Of a DNA stretch of 64,000 bases, positions 63,301 to 64,000 are shown one piece after another. The notes under the pieces were generated by a model. That model saw only the letters and a list, made by a program, of their open reading frames with translations. It was not told where the DNA came from and ran no database searches. How positions within the stretch are numbered: the first letter of the stretch is position 1; the number at the start of each line of letters is the position of its first letter. The stretch comes from Struthidea cinerea (Eukaryota > Chordata > Aves > Passeriformes > Corcoracidae): NCBI GenBank assembly GCA_013397865.1, contig VZTI01003651.1, positions 419,890 to 483,889 of the forward strand, read 5' to 3'. A program made the position numbers and the translations under genes.

Positions 63301-63827
63301 GACAACATTTACACAAAGTCCATTTCTCCCTGACACATCTCAGACAGGATGGTCTCCCAAATACCCACTGAAGCACAGAGGAAGGGCCAGAATGCAAACA
63401 AAAAAAGCTATACAACACATAAAAAGCTGACACAGACAGTGCTGTCACTTCACAAAAGGTAAATTTACTCCAAGCTTTTAGTCTTGCTACTTTATTTTGA
63501 TTTATAATGAGGAGATGCTGAGATCAGGAAGCAGCAAAAGCCATCCTAGGCAAATGCTTTAGATGGGATCCATTAAGGCAAACTGGTTATGGAAAGGAAG
63601 AGTGTAGGACAAATACCACAGTGCCATTCACACGCAAATTCCGTACCCTTTGGGGTCAAGGAGATCCCTGACTTTCTCATTGTAAATCTCCATGTAGGAT
63701 ACTTCCACTTTGAAACTCTGCTCTTCGTTTTCTTCTTTCTGTGCTCTTTCAAAGAGTCCACTGCAAAGTCTAGGGATTAATCCGGGCTGGTCAGCAGTAC
63801 CCATCATTGTGTAGGATTTTCCAGACC
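2362..63827 (-). CDS. KIF13B: KIF13B kinesin-3 motor, partial gene, 34 exons in window
   Basis: KIF13B is a plus-end-directed microtubule motor of the kinesin-3 family. In the family it carries cargo such as hDlg/SAP97 scaffolds and PIP3 vesicles (through centaurin-alpha). Seen here: 34 minus-strand exons with consistent phases encode about 1727 residues: motor core from the P-loop, coiled coil, FHA domain, second coiled coil, stalk, Ser-rich 14-3-3-type region, disordered linker and the first two thirds of CAP-Gly. CAP-Gly is present in KIF13B and absent from KIF13A. Residue numbers in the exon entries count from the first glycine encoded in the window. The 5' exons (about 100 codons) and promoter are off the right edge, and the final exon(s) and 3' UTR are off the left edge. 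No stop, frameshift or missing catalytic motif was seen. Confidence 0.96.
3341..4831 (-). other. KIF13B: KIF13B intron between window exons 33 and 34
   Basis: Unique-looking sequence with short A-rich runs (near 4230). No repeat or RNA gene recognised. Confidence 0.7.
4832..4894 (-). CDS. KIF13B: KIF13B window exon 33: short linker exon
   Basis: A 63-bp phase 0 exon encoding AVPRIMVQSASL and DASAARIKQ (1381-1401), matching the mammalian VPRIMVQSAS segment. Acceptor CCCCAG, donor ACAG|GTGAGC. It is isolated by an 8.5-kb intron upstream. Confidence 0.92.
5070..5340 (+). mobile_element. CR1 LINE 3' fragment
   Basis: GAGAGACTTTTTACACAGG at the start, then the GTGAGGGTGGTGAGGCCCTG block and the TTTTCCAACCTTGAGGATCC tail. 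5'-truncated, no coding capacity. Confidence 0.85.
7290..7795 (+). mobile_element. CR1 LINE 3' fragment, about 500 bp
   Basis: One of the longest CR1 copies in the window, running from CTGCTCCAGCCCTGGGACC through GGAATGGCTTCCCACTGCC to the tail GAAACCATTCTGTGATTCC. Antisense to KIF13B. The open frames here are CR1 remnants, not genes. Confidence 0.9.
9868..10090. promoter_or_regulatory. candidate AT-rich regulatory cluster (speculative)
   Basis: Two copies of ATAAACAGCTTCATC 36 bp apart (9873-9887 and 9909-9923), each with a forkhead-like TAAACA core, followed by several TAAT homeodomain-like cores (TTAATTC, CTAATTAG, ATTAATTG) within 120 bp. No conservation data available; inference only. 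Confidence 0.25.
10474..10735 (-). mobile_element. CR1 LINE 3' fragment, left arm of inverted pair
   Basis: Reads on plus as AGAATCATGGAATATCCTGA, then ACAGACACCCCAACAATCC and CCCTCTGGGGGAAGAACC. Sense strand is minus, the same direction as KIF13B. Confidence 0.9.
11384..11606 (+). mobile_element. CR1 LINE 3' fragment, right arm of inverted pair
   Basis: The same CR1 segment as 10474-10735 in the opposite orientation, ending GTCAGGATATTCCATGATTC. By eye, the two arms match over roughly 220 bp with scattered differences. Confidence 0.9.
13445..13578 (-). CDS. KIF13B: KIF13B window exon 32: conserved LKSLFPV segment
   Basis: Encodes residues 1336-1380: GIGSLAASYLNPVKSLVPQM, PKLLKSLFPVRDEKKGRQSS, PLAQQ. 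The NPVKS...MPKLLKSLFPVRDEK block is strongly conserved in KIF13B. Acceptor CCAACAG, donor GCAG|GTAAAG. Confidence 0.94.
13841..13958 (-). CDS. KIF13B: KIF13B window exon 31: disordered linker
   Basis: Encodes residues 1297-1336: GRWESQQDVSQGATNSSRGI, SPSRTSLPGSGQQNHSPDP. The GRWESQQDVSQ start and NHSPDPG end match KIF13B, and the middle is Ser/Gly/Pro rich and variable. Acceptor CTCTAG, donor CCAG|GTAAGG. It sits after a 7.3-kb intron and before the shortest intron of the window (262 bp). Confidence 0.92.
13959..21266 (-). other. KIF13B: KIF13B 7.3-kb intron between window exons 30 and 31
   Basis: Mostly unique sequence. It holds a CR1 fragment at 19497-19650 and a short ATTAA run near 18290-18306. 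No second gene or RNA gene recognised. Confidence 0.7.
19497..19650 (-). mobile_element. CR1 LINE 3' fragment
   Basis: AGAATAGCTTGGGATGGAAG, then GCCAAGCCCTGTCCAGCCTG. A degraded 3' tail of CR1 in minus sense. Confidence 0.75.
21267..21320 (-). CDS. KIF13B: KIF13B window exon 30: short linker exon
   Basis: A 54-bp exon in phase 0 encoding LSASRQDLAPPYNLSSNR (1279-1296), matching the mammalian LSGSRQDL segment. Acceptor TTGCAG, donor AGG|GTGAGT. It contains a run of seven C on the coding strand. Confidence 0.93.
21941..22018 (-). CDS. KIF13B: KIF13B window exon 29: Ser-rich regulatory segment
   Basis: Encodes residues 1253-1278: EVAVKEQLMGKGKLYRRSLS, SPNVNR. The RRSLSSP motif resembles a basophilic kinase and 14-3-3 site. 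Par1b/MARK2 phosphorylation in this part of mammalian KIF13B is reported to promote 14-3-3 binding and suppress the motor; equivalence of the exact serine is inference. Acceptor GGCAG, donor CGG|GTGAGT. Confidence 0.94.
22836..22922. repeat. 39-bp tandem duplication beside exon 28
   Basis: A unit beginning TGTGCACTGGAGTGGTTTTT occurs at 22837 and again at 22876, with the start of a third copy at 22915. The two full copies are identical. It is G/T-rich on plus and C/A-rich in the KIF13B transcript, 66 nt past the exon 28 donor. Confidence 0.95.
22989..23141 (-). CDS. KIF13B: KIF13B window exon 28: helical segment before the phospho-regulated region
   Basis: Encodes residues 1202-1252: DAQGAEEREALARMAANVED, ADSEAYIEKYLRSVLAVENI, LTLDRLRQ. 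Acceptor CCCCAG. The donor CAG|GTCTGG is weak, and the intron just beyond it carries a 39-bp tandem duplication. Confidence 0.95.
23142..24309 (-). other. KIF13B: KIF13B intron between window exons 27 and 28
   Basis: Holds a CR1 fragment (23272-23512) about 130 bp upstream of the exon 28 acceptor. Nothing else recognised. Confidence 0.7.
23272..23512 (-). mobile_element. CR1 LINE 3' fragment
   Basis: Plus strand reads AATAGTTTGGGTTAGAAGGG, then CACCATCCCAGGTTGCTCC and GGAAAGGATTTCTTCCTAAT. Minus sense, same direction as the gene. Confidence 0.88.
24310..24402 (-). CDS. KIF13B: KIF13B window exon 27: C-terminal stalk
   Basis: Encodes residues 1171-1201: GFAQSFLRRMSPRSSIPGCG, ITFEIVSNIPE. Acceptor CCACAG, donor AGAG|GTGAAT. 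31 codons in phase 0. Confidence 0.95.
24403..25863 (-). other. KIF13B: KIF13B intron between window exons 26 and 27
   Basis: Unique sequence, nothing recognised. Confidence 0.65.
25864..26040 (-). CDS. KIF13B: KIF13B window exon 26: C-terminal stalk
   Basis: Encodes residues 1112-1170: VKAEASWDSTVHDCIQLSKG, AEERVYLIVRATVQLSHPAE, QLVLRKRICVNVYGRQ. Acceptor TTGCAG, donor ACAG|GTACAG. Phase 0 at both ends. Confidence 0.95.
27160..27284 (-). CDS. KIF13B: KIF13B window exon 25: stalk, acidic stretch
   Basis: Encodes residues 1070-1111: ADDFSSQDNLDDPEAGGWDA, TLVAEEEEEFFELQIVK, HHDSE. The Glu run is conserved in the family. Acceptor TTGCAG, donor TGAG|GTAAGA. Confidence 0.95.
28253..28308 (-). 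CDS. KIF13B: KIF13B window exon 24: short stalk exon
   Basis: A 56-bp exon encoding residues 1051-1070: TPVAGMETHIPVIFLDLN. It completes Trp at its start and leaves phase 1. Acceptor TTTTAG, donor AATG|GTAAGT. The peptide matches the family segment that precedes ADDFSSQ. Confidence 0.93.
29627..29753 (-). CDS. KIF13B: KIF13B window exon 23: stalk
   Basis: Encodes residues 1009-1051: DKTEDDADREAQLLEMRLTL, TEERNAVMVPSAGSGIPGAP, AEW. Nearly identical to mammalian KIF13B as I recall it. Acceptor CTTCCAG, donor AGTG|GTAGGA, phase 2 exit. Confidence 0.95.
30084..30183 (-). CDS. KIF13B: KIF13B window exon 22: helical stalk
   Basis: Encodes residues 976-1009: DRDLERLRRKWLCALTKRQE, YLDQQLQKLVGKP. 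A basic helical segment, predicted coiled. Acceptor TTTCAG, donor CCTG|GTAAGG. Confidence 0.95.
30728..30757 (-). CDS. KIF13B: KIF13B window exon 21: 30-nt microexon
   Basis: Encodes only ten residues, EEEDEMDSYQ (966-975), between exon 20 and the DRDLERL exon. Mammalian KIF13B has a closely similar acidic peptide ahead of DRDLERLRRK, which supports the call. Acceptor CCTAG, donor TCAG|GTAAAA. Phase 0 at both ends, so skipping would keep the frame. Confidence 0.88.
31168..31740 (-). mobile_element. CR1 LINE 3' fragment with internal insertion
   Basis: Plus strand reads GAATCCCAGAACGGTTAAGG, then CAGGGATGGGGGCTCCAGC and later CTCCTTTTCTCCAGGCTGAG, all standard CR1. Positions 31232-31290 interrupt the CR1 order and are bounded by the direct repeat ACCAACC. 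Confidence 0.88.
31237..31292. repeat. 56-bp duplicated segment, copy inside CR1
   Basis: Matches 34381-34436 at 55 of 56 positions (the only difference is T versus C at the sixth base). Includes GGCACAGGACAGAGCACAGG. Confidence 0.95.
33501..33635 (-). CDS. KIF13B: KIF13B window exon 20: stalk
   Basis: Encodes residues 921-965: GQSRRIQVEVKSVQESGTLP, LMEESILSVGIGCV, then QIKHVKSQNYQ. The last ten or so residues differ from mammalian KIF13B as I recall it. Acceptor GGACAG, donor TCAG|GTAAAA. Phase 0 at both ends. Confidence 0.92.
33636..34612 (-). other. KIF13B: KIF13B intron between window exons 19 and 20
   Basis: Unique sequence except for the 56-bp segment above and a short G-then-A run near 34095. 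Confidence 0.65.
34381..34436. repeat. 56-bp duplicated segment, copy in the exon 19-20 intron
   Basis: Same orientation as the copy at 31237-31292. The flanking sequence is not CR1-like and shows no shared similarity beyond the 56 bp. Confidence 0.95.
34613..34745 (-). CDS. KIF13B: KIF13B window exon 19: MAGUK-binding stalk region
   Basis: Encodes residues 876-920: WSEVTRKVELWVQILELNEN, GEYCPVEVTPAKDV, TGGIFQLRQ. This lies in the part of the KIF13B stalk reported to bind the GUK domain of hDlg (MBS region). Acceptor CTGCAG, donor ACAG|GTGAGG. Confidence 0.95.
35729..35886 (-). CDS. KIF13B: KIF13B window exon 18: stalk
   Basis: Encodes residues 824-876: EVSVNISEDFMEHLYDGALA, IEVYGHK, then NPALWDLGIIQAKTRSLRDR. 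Acceptor TTCCAG, donor ACAG|GTAAAT. Phase 2 exit, with Arg completed by exon 19. Confidence 0.95.
36851..37021 (-). CDS. KIF13B: KIF13B window exon 17: stalk
   Basis: Encodes residues 767-823: IKILQATGLPQHLSNFVFCK, YTFWDQVEPVIVAPEVDP, a short Ser run, then KEPRCMVVFDHCN. Acceptor CTCTAG. The donor AAT|GTAATT lacks the usual exonic AG and intronic G at +5. Confidence 0.93.
38243..38371 (-). CDS. KIF13B: KIF13B window exon 16: stalk
   Basis: Encodes residues 724-766: VSGRLHVEVVRVSGEIDDRL, then an acidic variable patch (GGEDSPDYSNENDV) and QERKLVCR. The GRLHVEV motif matches the family. The acidic patch differs from the mammalian sequence as I recall it. Acceptor TGCCAG, donor AGG|GTGAGT. Confidence 0.93.
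39006..39155 (-). CDS. KIF13B: KIF13B window exon 15: stalk
   Basis: Encodes residues 674-723: VMRAYFRRADPFYDEQENHS, LIGVANVFLECLFYDVKL, YAVPIINQKGE. A strongly conserved kinesin-3 stalk module. Acceptor TTGCAG. The donor GAG|GTTTGT is weak. Confidence 0.95.
39600..39746 (-). CDS. KIF13B: KIF13B window exon 14: stalk
   Basis: Encodes residues 625-673 (RGAILSEPAIQVRRKGKGKQ, then IWSLEKLENRLVDMRDLYQE to DNP), 49 codons in phase 0. The basic RRKGKGK motif precedes the conserved WSLEKL segment. Acceptor TTCGCAG, donor CCA|GTAAGT. Confidence 0.95.
40751..40913 (-). CDS. KIF13B: KIF13B window exon 13: stalk start
   Basis: Encodes residues 570-624: REEMLTHSLRKLREQIVK, ANLYVREANFIGEELDKR, then TEYKVTLQIPASSLNANSK. 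It begins the KIF1/KIF13-type stalk domain. Acceptor TTTCAG, donor CAAG|GTACAG. Confidence 0.95.
41195..41642 (+). mobile_element. CR1 LINE 3' fragment, about 450 bp
   Basis: Closely parallels the copy at 7290-7795, including GAGCTGCTCCCAGGGCTGG and GGAATGGCTTCCCACTGCC. The 199-codon plus-strand open frame across it is CR1-derived, not a host gene. Confidence 0.9.
42500..42655 (+). mobile_element. CR1 LINE 3' end fragment
   Basis: TCTGGAGGTGTTCAAGCCC, then GGCTTGGAGCAACCTGGG and a tail ending ATCACTCTGTGATTCT. Confidence 0.9.
42796..43006 (-). CDS. KIF13B: KIF13B window exon 12: second coiled coil
   Basis: Encodes residues 500-570: DPMQSILQSLEQQHEEEKR, LERQRLMYEHELEQLRRRL, then SMDRFSFHSPSAQQRL and QWAEER. 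The highly charged helical stretch is typical of a coiled coil. Acceptor GCCTAG, donor GAGAG|GTGGGT. Confidence 0.95.
43615..43805 (-). CDS. KIF13B: KIF13B window exon 11: FHA end, acidic linker
   Basis: Encodes residues 436-500: RLNLPKKKKKADHEDEERD, then EQLDVDGDNSSEVSSEI and YEYAQMEVTMKALGSN. A lysine run followed by an acidic Ser-rich stretch, likely flexible. Acceptor TTAAAG, donor AATG|GTAAGG. Confidence 0.95.
44427..44513 (-). CDS. KIF13B: KIF13B window exon 10: FHA domain
   Basis: Encodes residues 407-436. The FHA Asn-Gly turn FVNGSAV is followed by PIQLHHGDRILWGNNHFF, the conserved closing strands. An 87-bp exon, phase 1 entry (completing Arg) and phase 2 exit. Acceptor TTCACAG, donor TTCAG|GTAACA. 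The reading frame is open for only 29 codons, but it fits both neighbours exactly. Confidence 0.95.
44990..45060 (-). mobile_element. possible ancient CR1 scrap
   Basis: CACCCAGTCCAATCTGCTCC resembles the CR1 segment that precedes the tail, but the match is short and degraded. Confidence 0.35.
45570..45700 (-). CDS. KIF13B: KIF13B window exon 9: FHA domain core
   Basis: Encodes residues 364-407 (EHTLIGSDNSQDIQL, GMGILPEHCIIDI, QVMLTPQKNTR). FHA domains bind phosphothreonine peptides or act as protein docking modules, and in KIF13B the FHA region is reported to bind centaurin-alpha. The usual FHA GxxR pattern is relaxed here to LIGS followed by LPEHC, as in kinesin-3 FHA domains. Acceptor CCCCAG, donor CCAG|GTAAAG. 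Confidence 0.95.
45880..46110 (+). mobile_element. old CR1-like LINE 3' region
   Basis: AATTCAGTGCCTTGGGATGT, then GGAGTTCAAGAAGGAGTTA and AGATCCATGGTGATTATGG follow the order of older CR1 subfamilies. Diverged from the other copies in this window. Confidence 0.6.
46130..46330 (-). mobile_element. CR1 LINE fragment
   Basis: Plus strand reads AGCACCACCAAGGCCACCAC, then CCTTCCAGGGATGGGGACTC. It lies back to back with the old CR1 copy just left of it. Confidence 0.8.
47733..47867 (-). CDS. KIF13B: KIF13B window exon 8: coiled coil into FHA domain
   Basis: Encodes residues 319-363: ERQKQLESLGISLQ (end of coiled coil), then the first FHA strands VNLNADPALNELLVYYLK. Both ends are phase 0. Acceptor CTTCCAG, donor AAAG|GTAAAA. 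Confidence 0.95.
49548..50347 (+). mobile_element. solo LTR of an avian ERVL-like endogenous retrovirus
   Basis: Begins near ATTGGGTTTGCATGGCCAGG and ends near the GTGACAGAGTGGCTTCCA block. The internal markers GAACTGCAGCCCACAGAAGG, ACCCTACTCTGATCTGATTG and TCAGTTTTGCCCGTGACAG recur in a common avian LTR family as I recall it. No internal gag, pol or env sequence is present on either side, so it is a solo LTR without coding capacity. Exact ends and family name are uncertain. Confidence 0.75.
49574..49810. repeat. 52-bp tandem array inside the LTR
   Basis: GTCCTGGCAGGAC recurs at 49623, 49675, 49727 and 49779, exactly 52 bp apart, with about 4.5 units in all. Each unit contains a GGAGAAGCCCAC- or GGAGCCCAC-type segment followed by GCTGGAGCAGG. 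Confidence 0.92.
51438..51548 (-). CDS. KIF13B: KIF13B window exon 7: neck coiled coil
   Basis: Encodes residues 282-318 (AMKSPELKERLEESEKLIQ ... RKTEEIAQ), a charged heptad-like helix between motor and FHA domain, a region used for autoinhibition and dimerisation in kinesin-3. Acceptor CCTGCAG. The donor CAG|GTTTGC is weak. 17 of 37 codons end in G or C. Confidence 0.95.
52270..52425 (+). mobile_element. CR1 LINE 3' end fragment
   Basis: CATCCCTGGAAGTATCCAAG, then GGAGCAGCCTGGGGTAGTGG and the tail AAACCATTCTATGATTTT. Confidence 0.9.
52805..53102 (+). mobile_element. CR1 LINE 3' fragment, about 300 bp
   Basis: GGGAATGGCTTCCCACTGCC, then GCCAGGTTGGACGGGGCTGG and the tail CTCCATGATTCTATGAATTC, the most complete CR1 3' terminus in the window. 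Confidence 0.92.
54385..54690 (-). mobile_element. CR1 LINE fragment
   Basis: Plus strand reads GGACAGATTGGAAAAGACC, then CTCCAGGGACGGTGACTCCA and ACCTGGCTACAACCTCCC. Minus sense, opposite to the two copies at 52-53 kb. Confidence 0.88.
55077..55289 (-). CDS. KIF13B: KIF13B window exon 6: end of motor domain and neck
   Basis: Encodes residues 211-281, 71 codons: DSLGGNSKTAMVATVSPA, then LSTLRYADRAK (end of the motor core), then NHAVVNEDPNARII and the start of a coiled coil (ELREEVEKLREQLTKAE). Acceptor TTCCAG, donor GAG|GTACAA. Base use is very odd: 70 of 71 codons end in G or C and I count 24 CpG in 213 bp, while both flanking exons are AT-leaning. The protein nevertheless matches KIF13B closely, so it is a genuine exon and not a foreign piece. 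Confidence 0.96.
55290..59370 (-). other. KIF13B: KIF13B 4.1-kb intron between window exons 5 and 6
   Basis: Holds the purine-rich minisatellite (55845-55985), a GTTT run near 56140-56160, a short TA run near 56467 and an isolated CpG-dense patch at 57826-57853. No transposable element recognised. Confidence 0.7.
55845..55985. repeat. polypurine GGGAAGG minisatellite
   Basis: A purine-rich stretch on plus that becomes a repeat of GGGAAGGTGCGGGAAGG and GGGAAGGTGTGGGAAGG units and ends in uninterrupted GGGAA repeats. The KIF13B transcript would carry the pyrimidine-rich strand. Confidence 0.93.
59371..59482 (-). CDS. KIF13B: KIF13B window exon 5: motor domain, microtubule-binding loop 12
   Basis: Encodes residues 173-210: SLTTLGLVISALADQ, then the basic GKNKNK loop (the kinesin-3 lysine-rich loop 12, which increases microtubule affinity in the family), then VPYRDSVLTWLLK. 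Acceptor GGGCAG, donor AAA|GTAAGT. Only 15 of 37 codons end in G or C, in sharp contrast to the next exon. Confidence 0.96.
59891..60003 (-). CDS. KIF13B: KIF13B window exon 4: motor domain with switch II
   Basis: Encodes residues 136-173, including switch II in LSLVDLAGSE and the following ATKTGAAGDRLKEGSNINK, which lies in the microtubule-binding loop/helix region of kinesins. Acceptor CCCCAG, donor ACAA|GTAAGG, phase 2 exit. Confidence 0.96.
61699..61833 (-). CDS. KIF13B: KIF13B window exon 3: motor domain with switch I
   Basis: Encodes residues 91-135, exactly 45 codons (phase 0 at both ends). It carries switch I, NEESSRSH, which contacts the gamma-phosphate and Mg in kinesins, and ends at YDVQSG. 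Acceptor ATTTAG, donor GGG|GTAAGA. Confidence 0.96.
63166..63253 (-). CDS. KIF13B: KIF13B window exon 2: motor domain
   Basis: Encodes residues 61-90 (SRQSLKVREH ... YVDGLSKLAVASYK), the motor segment after the DLLDPKG strand. The acceptor is CAACCAG with a pyrimidine-rich tract interrupted by purines. The donor is ACAAG|GTAAGG. It completes the split Gly codon from exon 1 with A. Confidence 0.95.
63647..63827 (-). CDS. KIF13B: KIF13B window exon 1: motor domain, P-loop half
   Basis: Encodes residues 1-61. It starts inside the nucleotide-binding P-loop (GSGKSYTMMG), with the preceding GQT expected from the upstream exon outside the window, and runs to MEIYNEKVRDLLDPKG. The acceptor is CACAG at 63829-63828. 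The donor is AAAGG|GTACGG, ending in phase 2. The TADQPGLIPR segment matches KIF13-type motors. Intron of 393 bp to the next exon, with nothing recognised in it. Confidence 0.96.
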
Positions 63828-64000
63828 CTGTGTGAGGGAAGCTGTGATTAGGGTACATGCAAAAAAGGTTCCTGATGTGCAGAATACTGATAGGAAATAG
63901 AAGAGGTTAAATTCTTTTTTTTTTTTGCATTTCAGTGAAAGACATTTGTTCAGTTTTCTACTTTAAAATAACCCAAACACCACTGAGCTAAAGTCTCTTA

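Larger units (their letters stand above)
59483..63646 (-). other. KIF13B: KIF13B introns between window exons 1 and 5 (exons excepted)
   Basis: Introns of about 408, 1695, 1332 and 393 bp. Unique, AT-rich sequence. No repeat, RNA gene or regulatory structure was recognised. Confidence 0.65.

Noticed and set aside
2362..63827. KIF13A as the gene identity
   Set aside because: The C-terminal CAP-Gly domain and the EEEDEMDSYQ, RRSLSSPNVNR and LKSLFPV segments fit KIF13B; KIF13A has no CAP-Gly.
1..64000. Intronic tRNA, snoRNA or microRNA genes
   Set aside because: I could not identify tRNA A/B boxes with a cloverleaf, or box C/D or H/ACA pairs, by reading; a covariance-model scan would be needed to exclude them.

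Overview
The window is part of a bird nuclear genome, probably a songbird or close relative. The evidence is the many 5'-truncated CR1 LINE fragments with the typical avian CR1 3' tail, one solo LTR of an avian ERVL-like type that is common in passerines as I recall it, and compact vertebrate exons with GT-AG introns. I see no prokaryotic features, CRISPR array, rRNA or recognisable tRNA gene.

One gene on the minus strand fills essentially the whole window: KIF13B (also called GAKIN), a kinesin-3 family motor. I could place 34 consecutive coding exons, from inside the P-loop of the motor domain (exon starting at 63827) down to the middle of the C-terminal CAP-Gly domain (exon ending at 2362). 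All 34 have AG/GT borders, their phases agree at every junction, and together they give 5181 nt of open frame (about 1727 residues) without a stop or frameshift. The first roughly 100 codons and the promoter lie beyond the right edge. The rest of CAP-Gly, the C-terminus and the 3' UTR lie beyond the left edge. The CAP-Gly domain separates this gene from its paralogue KIF13A.

In transcription order (right to left) the domains are: kinesin motor with P-loop, switch I and switch II (63827-55077); neck and first coiled coil (55100-47800); FHA domain (47867-43750); acidic linker and second coiled coil (43805-42796); the central stalk region that binds MAGUK scaffolds in the family (40913-24310); a phospho-regulated Ser-rich stretch (23141-13445); and a long disordered linker followed by CAP-Gly (4894-2362). 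The introns range from 262 bp to 8.5 kb.

The introns carry about fifteen CR1 fragments, a solo LTR with an internal 52-bp tandem array, a purine-rich minisatellite and a few small duplications. I found no second gene and no clear undescribed system. The most unusual signals are a motor exon in which 70 of 71 codons end in G or C beside AT-leaning exons, a 56-bp segment duplicated between two introns and apparently inserted in a CR1, an inverted CR1 pair that could fold the pre-mRNA, a 39-bp tandem duplication next to a weak splice donor, and a 30-nt microexon.
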